Source of the DNA: Actinomycetes bacterium
Lineage (GTDB): Bacteria > Actinomycetota > Actinomycetes > Mycobacteriales > Micromonosporaceae
DNA length: 7,776 bases
Reading direction: 5' to 3'
NCBI GenBank assembly: GCA_023402505.1
Contig: JAEYGD010000166.1
Coordinates: forward strand, 1-7,776
Both the position numbers and the translations under genes were made by a program. Under the pieces are notes generated by a model. The model was not told the origin of the DNA. It worked only from the letters and a program-made list of their open reading frames with translations, and did no database searches. Positions 1 to 6,890 of this stretch are shown piece by piece (the first letter of the stretch is position 1; every line of letters begins with the position of its first letter).

Positions 1-537
1 GCCGGCATCTACTTCTGGTTCCCGAAGATGTTCGGCCGGATGCTCGACGAGCGGCTCGGCAAGATCCACTTCTGGCTGACCATGATCGGCTTCCACACCA
101 CGTTCCTGGTGCAGCACTGGCTGGGCAGCGAGGGCATGCCGCGGCGCTACGCCGACTACCTGCCGACCGACGGCTTCACCACGCTGAACATGGTCTCCAC
201 GATCGGCGCGTTCATCACCGGCATCTCGACACTGCCGTTCATCTACAACTGCTGGAAGTCGTACAAGGCCGGCCCGGTGGTCGAGGTCGAGGACCCGTGG
301 GGCCACGGCAACTCGCTGGAGTGGGCGACCAGCTCGCCGCCCCCGCTGCGGAACTTCGACCGGATGCCGCGGATCCGCTCCGAGCGGCCGGCCTTCGACT
401 ACAAGTTCCCCGAGCTGGCCGCCGGCAACCAGTCGCTAGCCGGCCCGCCCGAGGGCGGCGCCAAGCCGCTGGCCAGCGAGTCCGACGGTGGTGCCAGCTA
501 CCAGGAGGACGTGTCGAGCGACATCGACCGCCGCTGA
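1..537 (+). CDS. ctaD: Cytochrome c oxidase subunit I (aa3 type), C-terminal part; 5' end outside window
   Basis: This is the last 178 codons of the catalytic subunit of the heme-copper terminal oxidase. The subunit sits in the cytoplasmic membrane and reduces oxygen while pumping protons. The frame is open from the first base and ends at TGA 535-537. Visible are the segment with GRMLDERLGKIHFW and IGFHTTFLVQHWLG (residues 12-42 of the fragment, helix XI region), GMPRRYADYLP (45-55), a last membrane helix around 62-84, and the actinobacterial tail blocks DPWGHGNSLEWATSSPPP (98-115) and PRIRSERPAFDYKFPEL (123-139). These blocks are as I know them from mycobacterial and streptomycete CtaD. The heme and copper histidines lie upstream of the window. 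The last ~38 residues (141-178) are a polar Gly/Ser/Glu-rich tail with no family motif. A strong hairpin follows 12 nt after the stop. The identification is secure; only the start is missing. Confidence 0.97.
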   Translation, partial: AGIYFWFPKMFGRMLDERLGKIHFWLTMIGFHTTFLVQHWLGSEGMPRRYADYLPTDGFTTLNMVSTIGAFITGISTLPFIYNCWKSYKAGPVVEVEDPWGHGNSLEWATSSPPPLRNFDRMPRIRSERPAFDYKFPELAAGNQSLAGPPEGGAKPLASESDGGASYQEDVSSDIDRR

Positions 538-549
538 CCCCCGCACGCA

Positions 550-594
550 CGACGGGCGCCGCATTCGGGAAGAACCCGGGTGCGGCGCCCGTCG
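550..594. terminator. Strong, probably bidirectional intrinsic terminator hairpin
   Basis: The arms 550-563 and 581-594 pair perfectly over 14 bp. The stem continues inward through two G-U pairs (564/580, 565/579) and four G-C pairs (566-569 with 575-578) to a 5-nt loop AAGAA at 570-574. That gives about 20 continuous base pairs. It starts 12 nt after the ctaD stop and lies 45 nt beyond the stop of the convergent peptidase relic, so it can end transcription from both sides. No U-tract follows, which is common for actinobacterial terminators. Confidence 0.85.
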
Positions 595-616
595 CCGTTG
601 GCCGTGCCCGTCGCCG

Positions 617-652
617 GGTCCGGCGTACGGACCGACCGCTCAGCGGGCGGTC
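617..652. repeat. Two small adjacent hairpins at the 3' end of the peptidase relic
   Basis: GGTCCG (617-622) pairs with CGGACC (628-633) around a 5-nt loop. GACCGC (634-639) pairs with GCGGTC (647-652) around a 7-nt loop that contains the relic's stop codon (640-642). Each stem is only 6 bp. They may add to termination on the minus strand before the larger hairpin at 550-594, but stems of this size arise easily by chance in DNA this rich in GC. Confidence 0.3.
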
Positions 653-968
653 GCGAACGCGGCGCAACCGATCAGCTCGAGCGACACCTGGAGGCGCTCC
701 AGGCTGATGTTCTTCTCGATCGTGTCCTCCGGCGTGTGGTACGGCGGCTCCAGCAGGGCCGGGGTCTCCTCGCCGCGCCAGGAGAAGTTGGCACTGGCGA
801 TGCCGACCTCCTGGAAGGCCTGGTGGTCGCTGGAGCCCCGCTGCGTCACCGGGTGGGGAGCCCGGCGAAACGGTGGGCGACCGGGTAGTAGATCTTGAAC
901 GTATCCACTCTTCGTGGCCGGTCCAAGATCCGTTCGGTGGTCCTCCCGAGGCCGAGCAGCCGTCCCGA
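640..968 (-). pseudogene. M28-family zinc aminopeptidase remnant: 5'-deleted and frameshifted
   Basis: The last 69 codons (849-640) read as the C-terminus of an M28 aminopeptidase (YwaD-like). Marks are the GSSDHQAFQEVGI block and then PPYHTPEDTIEKN, which holds the family's final zinc-ligand histidine (His38 counted from the GTG at 849). The protein ends in a helix, LERLQVSLELIGCAAF. Upstream, homology seems to continue in a second minus-strand frame from 968 to 849, reading VDTFKIYYPVAHRFAG (residues 21-36 of that stretch). That frame stops at TGA 848-846 and must drop to the 849-640 frame to resume, so one base appears to be missing within about 850-865. Both frames close at stops next to the MFS gene (971-969 and 984-982). 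The N-terminal two thirds of a normal ~300-500 residue peptidase, with the signal peptide and the other zinc ligands, is absent. No start with a ribosome binding site is visible. I infer a non-functional relic; a sequencing error could explain the frameshift but not the missing 5' part. Confidence 0.8.
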
Positions 969-990
969 TCAGGCCGGCCGGTCAGGCCGG
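969..990. repeat. 9-bp direct repeat at the relic/MFS junction
   Basis: TCAGGCCGG occurs at 969-977 and again at 982-990, separated by CCGG. The second copy contains the MFS stop codon (984-982 on the minus strand). The first contains the minus-strand stop that closes the upstream frame of the peptidase relic. The position is where the peptidase gene's 5' part is missing, so it could mark a deletion end point, but it may be chance. Confidence 0.5.
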
Positions 991-2196
991 GGTGAGTTCC
1001 GGCTCGGTGGTGGGCTCCGGAGCGGCGGCGGCCCGGCGGCGGCGCAGCTCCACCGGGACGGCGGCCAGCGCGACCAGGCCGCCGATCAGACCGGTCACGG
1101 CGAAACCCCAGGCCGGCGCGGACGCGTCGATGACCGCCCCGGCCAGCGGGGCACCGACCGCGATGCCGACGGTGATCGCCGAGCCGTGCAGACCCATCGC
1201 CTCGCCGCGCGCGTCGGCGGGCGCCAGCCGGCTGACCGCGTCGGTGGTGGCGGCGAGGGTCGGAGCGCAGAGCAACCCGGCCGGGATGAGCGCCAGCGCC
1301 AGCAGCCACCAGATGCCTCCGCCCAACCCCACCGGGATCGTGCAGAGGCTCAACACCGCCATCAACACCAGCGGCGACCAGGACCGGGTCACCGACCCGT
1401 ACGCGAAGCCACCGACCAGCGAGGCGACCGCCCAGATGGCGAGCACCGCACCGGTGAAACCGACGTCACCGTTCTCCCGCAGCACCGCGATCACCGCCAC
1501 GTCGGTGCCGCCCAGCACCAGGGTGGCGGAGGTGCTGACGGCGAGCACGGCGAGCATCCGGGGCGTCAGCCACTCCCGGCGCGGCACCTTGCGTCGCGGG
1601 CCGACCGGTTCGCCGGCGCCCCGGACCGGCGGGTTGAGCAGGAACAGCCCGATCCCGGCGGCGACGATGCCGGCGCCCACCAGGTAGAGGGTCGTGCGGG
1701 CGGAGATGGCGGTGACGGCGGCGGTCGCGAGAGCCGGGCCCACCATGAACGACAGCTCCACCGACATCGAGTCCAGCGCGTACGCGGGCCGCCGCCGGTC
1801 CGCCGGCACCATGGCCGCGATCGACTGGCGGATCACCGAGAAGATCGGCAGGGCCAGCGAGCCGGCGAGGAAGGCGGCCGGGAGGAGCAGCGCGTACGAC
1901 AGCATGGGCGCGGTGGACCAGAACACCGCCTCGGCGACACCGGTCAGCACCAGCACCGGGCGCAGGCCGCGCCGGTCGACCAGGCGACCCAGCAGCGGGC
2001 CGCCGATCGCCGCGCCGACGGTGATCGCGGCGCCGACCAGCCCGGCGGCGCCGTAGCCCCGGCCGAGGTCCTGGACGACGTAGAAGGTCAGCGTCACCCC
2101 GGTCGCGGTGAGCGGAACGCGGGCGAGGATCGCCACCAGCAGCAGCGTCCGGAGACCGGGCAGGGCGAGCGCCTGCCGGTAAGGCTTCAGGTTCAC
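982..2196 (-). CDS. Major facilitator superfamily (MFS) transporter, substrate unknown
   Basis: This encodes a 404-residue integral membrane protein of typical MFS size. Hydrophobic segments run through the chain and fit about 12 helices. Between helices 2 and 3 is the MFS motif A, GRLVDRRGLRP (residues 70-80). A basic central loop (about 190-212, with PRRKVPRRE) separates the N and C halves. Residues 122-150 (IRQSIAAMVPADRRRPAYALDS) resemble a block I know from actinobacterial drug-efflux-like MFS proteins. The C-terminus is a short polar Ala/Pro/Glu tail. The start is GTG 2196-2194, with GGAGG 11 nt upstream, a little farther than ideal. The gene lies 65 nt after pncA on the same strand, with only a weak 5-bp hairpin (2231-2245) between, so it may be the third gene of the pncBA transcript. 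That would make a nicotinate or nicotinamide-related substrate conceivable, but nothing in the protein shows it. Generic drug or metabolite efflux is equally possible. Confidence 0.92.
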   Translation of the reverse strand: MNLKPYRQALALPGLRTLLLVAILARVPLTATGVTLTFYVVQDLGRGYGAAGLVGAAITVGAAIGGPLLGRLVDRRGLRPVLVLTGVAEAVFWSTAPMLSYALLLPAAFLAGSLALPIFSVIRQSIAAMVPADRRRPAYALDSMSVELSFMVGPALATAAVTAISARTTLYLVGAGIVAAGIGLFLLNPPVRGAGEPVGPRRKVPRREWLTPRMLAVLAVSTSATLVLGGTDVAVIAVLRENGDVGFTGAVLAIWAVASLVGGFAYGSVTRSWSPLVLMAVLSLCTIPVGLGGGIWWLLALALIPAGLLCAPTLAATTDAVSRLAPADARGEAMGLHGSAITVGIAVGAPLAGAVIDASAPAWGFAVTGLIGGLVALAAVPVELRRRRAAAAPEPTTEPELTPA

Positions 2197-2207
2197 GTGG
2201 GTCCGTA

Positions 2208-2212
2208 CCTCC
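2208..2212 (-). promoter_or_regulatory. Ribosome binding site of the MFS gene
   Basis: The minus strand reads GGAGG here, 11 nt before the GTG at 2196. It supports this start over other in-frame codons. The spacing is slightly longer than the usual 5-9 nt. Confidence 0.6.
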
Positions 2213-2261
2213 GCCGGACATCGTCGACTCCGGGTACGACACCCGCCAACCCATTACCGCT

Positions 2262-2843
2262 TCATGCGGCCCTGATCACAGGCTCCCCGCGGGTCGTGAT
2301 CCCCGCACCCTCGAACGCCCGCAGGGCGACGTCCGTCGTGTCCGGCGCGACGCCCGCCGTCAGGTCCAGCAGCACCGTGGTGTCGAACCCCTCCCGGGCG
2401 GCGTCGAGAGCGGTGGCCCGGACGCAGTGGTCCGTCGCGATGCCGACGATCTCCACCCGGTCGACCCCGTGCCGCCGCAGCCAGTCGGCCAGGCACTCGC
2501 CGTCGTCGGCGTGCCCCTCGAAACCGGAGTACGCGGCGGCGTGCTCGCCCTTGTGGAAGATCGCCTCGATCCGGTCGGTGGTCAGGTCGGGGTGGAACTC
2601 GGAGCCCGGCGTGCCGACCACGCAGTGCCGGGGCCACGAGTCGACGAAGTCCGGCGGATCGCCGAAGTGGGCGCCCGGGTCGATGTGGTAGTCCTTCGTC
2701 GCGACCACGTGGTCCCAGCGGTCCGGCTCGGCGGCGAGCAGCCGGCTGACGCCGGCCGCGACACCGGCCCCGCCGCCGACGGCCAGCGAGCCGCCCTCGC
2801 AGAAGTCGTTCTGCACGTCCACGATGATCAACGCGTTGCCCAT
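2262..2843 (-). CDS. pncA: Nicotinamidase (nicotinamide to nicotinate), PncA family
   Basis: This is a 193-residue cytoplasmic amidohydrolase of the isochorismatase-like fold. It deamidates nicotinamide to nicotinate and feeds the next enzyme, PncB. The catalytic triad is visible: Asp9 in IIVDVQNDF, Lys98 in FHKGEH, and Cys140 in GIATDHCVRAT. The metal site is also intact: Asp51, His53 and His59 in TKDYHIDPGAHF, and His73 in WPRHCVVGTPG. The whole pattern matches mycobacterial PncA with a shift of about two residues. The start is ATG 2843. The frame is open upstream to 2939, but those 32 extra residues overlap pncB and are Arg/Pro-rich without family similarity. The ATG has a purine-rich GAAAGGGC just ahead. 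It begins 11 nt after the pncB stop, so translational coupling is likely. The family includes the enzyme that activates pyrazinamide, so the same activity is expected here. Confidence 0.96.
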   Translation of the reverse strand: MGNALIIVDVQNDFCEGGSLAVGGGAGVAAGVSRLLAAEPDRWDHVVATKDYHIDPGAHFGDPPDFVDSWPRHCVVGTPGSEFHPDLTTDRIEAIFHKGEHAAAYSGFEGHADDGECLADWLRRHGVDRVEIVGIATDHCVRATALDAAREGFDTTVLLDLTAGVAPDTTDVALRAFEGAGITTRGEPVIRAA

Positions 2844-2848
2844 GTGAC

Positions 2849-2856
2849 GCCCTTTC
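2849..2856 (-). promoter_or_regulatory. Ribosome binding site of pncA, overlapping the pncB stop
   Basis: The minus strand reads GAAAGGGC, ending 5 nt before the ATG at 2843. Its first two bases lie inside the pncB TGA (2857-2855), so a ribosome finishing pncB sits on the pncA initiation site. This decides the start in favour of 2843 over the longer open frame. Confidence 0.7.
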
Positions 2857-4141
2857 AGTCGGCCGGAACGACGGTGACCGGGATGGCCGGGTCGCCGGCG
2901 GAGAGCTTCAGCCCCTCCCAGGGGATCGAGATCAGGCACTGCCGCAGGTGCTCCCGCGACTCGTCCAGCGTCGGCAGGGTCGCCGGCTCGCCGCCGGCCA
3001 CGTACGACCGCTGCAACAGCCGGTCGTTCGGCTGCCGTTCGGGCATCCCCTGCGGCACGATGATCTCCTCGGTGGCGGTGCCGGTCGGCTTGTGCCGGCG
3101 CACCGCCACCTTGCGCCCGCCGATGGTGGCCTTCTGCTCCGAGCGCTTGACGACGGCGCGGCCCTCGACCTCGACGAGCTTGTAGACCAGGCCGGCGGTG
3201 GGCGCGCCGGAGCCGGTCACCACGGCGGTGCCGGCGCCGTACATGTCCACCGGTTCGGCGGCGAGCGCGGCGATCGCGTACTCGTCCAGGTCACCCGAGA
3301 CGATGATCTTCGTCTCGGTGGCGCCGAGCGAGTCGAGCAGCTCGCGGGACTGCTGGGCCATGACCGCCAGGTCGCCGGAGTCGATGCGGACGGCCCGCAG
3401 GTCCGGGCCGGCCACCGCGATGGCGTTGCGGATGCCCTGGCTGGTGTCGTAGGTGTCGACCAGCAGCGTGGTCTCCTTGCCCAGCGTGGCCACCTGCGAG
3501 GCGAACGCCGCCCGCTCGTCGTCGTGCAGCAGCGTGAACGCGTGCGCGGCGGTGCCGGCGGTCGGGATGCCGTACCGCTTGCCGGCGGCCAGGTTGGAGG
3601 TGAACCGGAAGCCGGCCAGGTACGCCGCCCGGGCCGCCGCGACCGCCGCCTCCTCGTGCGCCCGCCGCGAACCCATCTCGATCAAGGTGCGCCCGCGGGC
3701 CGCGGTGACCATCCGCGCGGCCGCCGCGGCGACGGCGCAGTCGTGGTTGAGCACCGACAGCACCAGGGTCTCCAGCACCACGCACTCGGCGAACGTGCCC
3801 GTGACGGTGAGGATCGGCGAGCCGGGGAAGAACAGCTCACCCTCGGCGTACCCGTCGACGTCGCCGGTGAAGCGGTAGTTGGCGAGCCACTCCGCGGCGG
3901 TGTCGTCCACCACCCCGCACCGCCGCAGGAAGTCCACCTCGTCCACGTCGAACCGGAAATCGCGGATCAGGTCCACCAGCCGACCGGTGCCGGCGACGAC
4001 GCCGTAGCGGCGGCCGGCCGGAAGCCGGCGACTGAACACCTCGAACACACAGCGACGATCCGCGGTGCCGTCGCGGAGCGCGGCGCTGACCATGGTCAGC
4101 TCGTAGTGGTCGGTCAGCAGCGCGGGGCGGAGGGTGCTCAC
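2855..4141 (-). CDS. pncB: Nicotinate phosphoribosyltransferase
   Basis: This 428-residue cytoplasmic enzyme joins nicotinate to PRPP to give nicotinate mononucleotide, the Preiss-Handler entry step of NAD salvage, coupled to ATP hydrolysis in this family. Motifs in order: LTDHYELTM (9-17), FEVFSRRLP (33-41), GSRRAHE (157-163), GTAAHAF (196-202) with His200 as the likely phosphorylated histidine, VDTYDTSQG (228-236), RIDSGDL (252-258) and SGDLDEY (282-288) for the phosphoribosyl site, and YGAGT (301-305). Length matches actinobacterial PncB. The start is GTG 4141-4139, which places LTDHYEL at its usual position near the N-terminus. There is no proper Shine-Dalgarno sequence. Instead TAGGCT lies 6 nt before the GTG, suggesting a leaderless transcript. 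pncA follows after 11 nt, so the two enzymes form one operon for recycling nicotinamide. Confidence 0.97.
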   Translation of the reverse strand: MSTLRPALLTDHYELTMVSAALRDGTADRRCVFEVFSRRLPAGRRYGVVAGTGRLVDLIRDFRFDVDEVDFLRRCGVVDDTAAEWLANYRFTGDVDGYAEGELFFPGSPILTVTGTFAECVVLETLVLSVLNHDCAVAAAAARMVTAARGRTLIEMGSRRAHEEAAVAAARAAYLAGFRFTSNLAAGKRYGIPTAGTAAHAFTLLHDDERAAFASQVATLGKETTLLVDTYDTSQGIRNAIAVAGPDLRAVRIDSGDLAVMAQQSRELLDSLGATETKIIVSGDLDEYAIAALAAEPVDMYGAGTAVVTGSGAPTAGLVYKLVEVEGRAVVKRSEQKATIGGRKVAVRRHKPTGTATEEIIVPQGMPERQPNDRLLQRSYVAGGEPATLPTLDESREHLRQCLISIPWEGLKLSAGDPAIPVTVVPAD

Positions 4142-4147
4142 CGTCCC

Positions 4148-4153
4148 AGCCTA
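4148..4153 (-). promoter_or_regulatory. Candidate -10 element of a leaderless pncB promoter
   Basis: The minus strand reads TAGGCT (fits TANNNT), then six bases (GGGACG), then the GTG start of pncB. This puts the expected transcription start on the first base of the start codon. No clear TTGACA-like -35 is visible 17-18 nt upstream (GC-rich there), which is tolerated in many actinobacterial promoters. The same geometry occurs before the regulator gene. Confidence 0.45.
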
Positions 4154-4199
4154 GAACCTGCCCGGCGGCGCCCTCCGGCCGCGCCACGACCTGCCCGCC
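4154..4199 (-). other. Remainder of the gap between the regulator gene and pncB
   Basis: It holds GGCGC (4167-4171) able to pair with GCGCC (4181-4185) around a 9-nt loop, a weak 5-bp hairpin that could be a partial terminator for the regulator gene. The octamer CCTGCCCG appears twice (from 4157 and from 4190). I see no other structure, so read-through into pncB cannot be excluded. Confidence 0.35.
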
Positions 4200-6884
4200 C
4201 TACACCGTGTCGGGCTCCGCGCCGTCCTGGCGCGGGATCGCCCGCAGCGCCGCGCCCAACTCCGCCCGCCCGGCGACGCCGAGCTTGCTGTAGATGCGCT
4301 GGAGGTGGTTCTCGACGGTGCGCGCGGACAGGTAGAGCCGTTCGGCGATCGCGCGGCTGGTGGCCCCGGTGGCGGCCAGCCGGGCCACCTGCCACTCCCG
4401 GTGGGTCAGGGTCGGCGTGCCGGCCTGCAACGCCGGGGTGTGGACCTGGCCGCAGCGCCCCAACAGCGTGGCGAGCCGTTCCCGGGCGCGGGCCGCCACC
4501 GGGGAGCGGCGCTGCCGCAGCAGGTGCAGGGCCGTCGCGGTGGCCTCCGCCGCCCAGACGGTGAGGTCGTGCTCCGCGAAGTCGCGGGCGACGGCGAGCA
4601 GGTCCTCGGCGGCGCCGTCGGCCACCGCCCGGGCATGCCGGGCCAGCAGCGGGGGCAGCGCGCCGTCGACCTGTTCGGACAACTCGCTGAGACGCTGCGC
4701 GACCGTACGCCGGCTCCCGTCGGAGCAGGTCGGCCCGACCGGGGCGGTGGCCTGGTCGAGCCGGACCAGGTCGTGCAGCACATGCACCTCGTGCCCGGCG
4801 AAGCCGTCGGCGCGCAGCCGCTCGGCCAGCTCGGTCAGGTGCTTCACCGCGCCGGGCAGGTCGCCGCCGGCCGCGAGGACCGCACCGCGGGCCTGCTCCA
4901 GCCACGGGTACAGCACCGACATGCTGCGCGCGTGGGTGCGGTCGGCCTCGGCCATCGCCTCGGCGGCCTGGTCGGCGTCGCCCCGCAGCGCCGCCGCCTG
5001 GGCCCGCTCGGCCTGCGCAAGGCCCGCGTAGACCCGGCTGGTCGCGAGCACGGCGCACGCGCCGAGGCTGGTCCGCAACGCGTTGTCGGTCTCGCCGCGC
5101 AGCCGCGCCGCGTACGCCTGGAGGATCGCCAGGTAGCCGGTGCCGAGCCGGAAGTCCCCGGCGCCGGCCAGGTCGGCGAACTCGTCGGCCACGAGCGCGT
5201 CGATGCCGACCAGGTCACCGGCCAGGGCGAGCCGGGTGCCCCGGGCCAGCTCCAACGCCAGTTGCAGGTACGGCATGTCGGCGCGCCAGTGACCCGCGGC
5301 CGCCTGCACCAGGTCGATGGCGGCGGCGCTGCCGCGCAGCTGCCCCTGCACGGTGTGCAGGTACGCGATCGTGCACCGCGCCAGCTCACGGGAGGCGACG
5401 CTGGCGGCCGGCCGGTCCAGCACGGTCTGCCCGAGCCGCAGCGCGGCGGCGCTGTCCATCCGGTGCAGCCGCATGATCGCCTCGAAGGCGAGCAGCCGCG
5501 CCTGGGCCGCGGAGTCCCGCAGCTCCGCGGCCTGCGCCGCGATCTCCTCCACCGTGGACTCCCGGCTGAGCCCCCAGTAGGTGACCATCCCGCGTACGGT
5601 GAGCCACCGGCTGCGCCGACGGTCGTCGCCCAGGTCGGCGGCGACCGCGTCGAGCACCTCGATCGCCTCGTCCGGGCGGTCGGCGAACATCAGGATCGTG
5701 GCCAGCAGTTCGGCCGCGTCGAATCCGCCCCCGGCGTCCAGCGCCGCCCGGGCCAGCCGGGTCGCCAGCGGCACGTCGTAGCGGGTGAACGCCTGGACCG
5801 CGGCGCCGAGCAGCATCGTCTCGTCCTGGGCGGTGCCCGACTCCAGCCGCCAGACGGCGACCCGCAGCAGGTCGTCACGGCGGCGGGTGCCGACCTGTTC
5901 GAGCAGCTGGGCGAGTCGCGCCTGCAACCGGCGGGTACGGCTGACCGGGCACTGCCGCCGGATCACCTCGCCGTACAGCGGGTGGGCCAGCCGCACGTCC
6001 AGGCGGCGGTCGTCCCGCACCACCGTGATCAGGCCGCGCTCCTCGGCGGTCTCCACGTCCGCCGGGTCCACCGCCTGCCCGAGCAGGTGCAGGCCGAGCG
6101 GCTCGCCGAACGCGACCAGCTCCACCGCCGACCGCACGCCCGGGGTGAGCTGGCCGATCCGGGTGTCGATGAGGTCGGTGAGGCTCGGCGCCAGCTCCAG
6201 CCGGCCGGTCCACTTCCACACGCCGTACGTGCTGGTCAGCTCGCCGCTGCCGGAGGCGGCGTGGACGAGTTCGCGCAGCAGCAGCGGGTTGCCGGCGCAG
6301 AGCCGCCACAGCCGGTCGGCGGAGCCGGCGTCGACCGGCCCGCCCAGGAAGGCGGAGAGCAGCCCGGCGGTGTCCGCCGGGTCCATCGGGCTCAACTCGG
6401 CGTGGTCCACCAGGTCGTCGGTCCACAGTGCGCGGATCGGCAGCGGGATCTGCTCGCCGTTGCGCAGGGTGCCGACCACGATGGCGTTCTCCGACCGGGC
6501 GACGAGGTGCACCAGCGCGGCGGACGGCGGGTCCAGCAGGTGCGCGTCGTCGACGGCGAGCACGATCCGGCGGCCGGCCGCCTGCTGCTGCAGCACGTCC
6601 AGCGCCCAGCGCAGGATGCCCGCGGGTGACAGGCCCTGCGGCTGGTCGGCCGGCAGCACCTGGACCAGCCCGCCGAACGGCAGCGCCGCGGTGGTGGCGC
6701 TGGCGGCGACGAACCAGACCGCGTACCGGTCGCGGGGCAGCGACTCCACCCCCTCGCGGAGGAGGCGGCTCTTGCCGATCCCGGCGCTGCCGCTGAAGAA
6801 GAGCCCCCGCCCTTCGACACCGGTGACCGCCGCCGACAGGCGGTTGAGCTCGCGGGTACGGCCGACGAATCTCCACCGACTCAT
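4200..6884 (-). CDS. Large ATP-binding LuxR-type transcriptional regulator (LAL/STAND-like)
   Basis: This encodes an 894-residue cytoplasmic regulator of the usual LAL size. The N-terminus WRFVGRTRELNRL (4-16) is the typical entry to an AAA_16/NACHT-like ATPase. Walker A is GSAGIGKS (32-39) and Walker B is IVLAVDDAHLLD (107-118). CAGNPLLLREL (196-206) and HPLYGEVIR (301-309) are further blocks of this family's ATPase and winged-helix part. Residues about 320-800 are Ala/Leu/Arg-rich helical sequence, consistent with TPR-like repeats that usually sense a ligand or protein. The C-terminal LuxR/GerE helix-turn-helix is LTHREWQVARLAATG through TVENHLQRIYSKLGV (826-869), so the protein should bind DNA. 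The start is ATG 6884, because FVGRTREL is normally within the first ten residues. The frame is open to 7607, but that stretch crosses the divergent gene and is low-complexity. There is no Shine-Dalgarno; TATGCT lies 6 nt before the ATG. The target genes and the signal are not evident from the sequence. Proteins of this type activate antibiotic or catabolic clusters in other actinomycetes, but no such cluster is visible here. Confidence 0.93.
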   Translation of the reverse strand: MSRWRFVGRTRELNRLSAAVTGVEGRGLFFSGSAGIGKSRLLREGVESLPRDRYAVWFVAASATTAALPFGGLVQVLPADQPQGLSPAGILRWALDVLQQQAAGRRIVLAVDDAHLLDPPSAALVHLVARSENAIVVGTLRNGEQIPLPIRALWTDDLVDHAELSPMDPADTAGLLSAFLGGPVDAGSADRLWRLCAGNPLLLRELVHAASGSGELTSTYGVWKWTGRLELAPSLTDLIDTRIGQLTPGVRSAVELVAFGEPLGLHLLGQAVDPADVETAEERGLITVVRDDRRLDVRLAHPLYGEVIRRQCPVSRTRRLQARLAQLLEQVGTRRRDDLLRVAVWRLESGTAQDETMLLGAAVQAFTRYDVPLATRLARAALDAGGGFDAAELLATILMFADRPDEAIEVLDAVAADLGDDRRRSRWLTVRGMVTYWGLSRESTVEEIAAQAAELRDSAAQARLLAFEAIMRLHRMDSAAALRLGQTVLDRPAASVASRELARCTIAYLHTVQGQLRGSAAAIDLVQAAAGHWRADMPYLQLALELARGTRLALAGDLVGIDALVADEFADLAGAGDFRLGTGYLAILQAYAARLRGETDNALRTSLGACAVLATSRVYAGLAQAERAQAAALRGDADQAAEAMAEADRTHARSMSVLYPWLEQARGAVLAAGGDLPGAVKHLTELAERLRADGFAGHEVHVLHDLVRLDQATAPVGPTCSDGSRRTVAQRLSELSEQVDGALPPLLARHARAVADGAAEDLLAVARDFAEHDLTVWAAEATATALHLLRQRRSPVAARARERLATLLGRCGQVHTPALQAGTPTLTHREWQVARLAATGATSRAIAERLYLSARTVENHLQRIYSKLGVAGRAELGAALRAIPRQDGAEPDTV

Positions 6885-6890
6885 CCGCGC

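Noticed and set aside
640..849. The 69-codon peptidase tail as a functional small gene starting at GTG 849
   Set aside because: No Shine-Dalgarno precedes the GTG. The peptide is only the C-terminal edge of an M28 fold with one of the five metal ligands, and related sequence continues upstream in another frame.
239..1309. Minus-strand 356-codon frame spanning the ctaD tail, the terminator and the peptidase relic
   Set aside because: It crosses ctaD, the terminator and the 3' end of the MFS gene in a shadow frame. The product is low-complexity and Arg/Gly-rich.
895..2691. Long plus-strand frame opposite the MFS and pncA genes
   Set aside because: The translation is Arg/Gly/Gln/Asp-rich with no fold-like pattern, as expected antisense to GC-rich codon-biased genes. 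The opposite strand encodes clear families.
2844..2939. Longer pncA start at 2939
   Set aside because: The 32 extra residues are Arg/Gly/Pro-rich, overlap the pncB coding end and have no counterpart in PncA proteins. ATG 2843 has a Shine-Dalgarno and gives the normal family length.
2948..6629. Long plus-strand frames 2948-4564 and 4305-6629
   Set aside because: Antisense shadows of pncB and the regulator. They are compositionally biased, overlap each other in different frames, and show no family motifs or ribosome sites.
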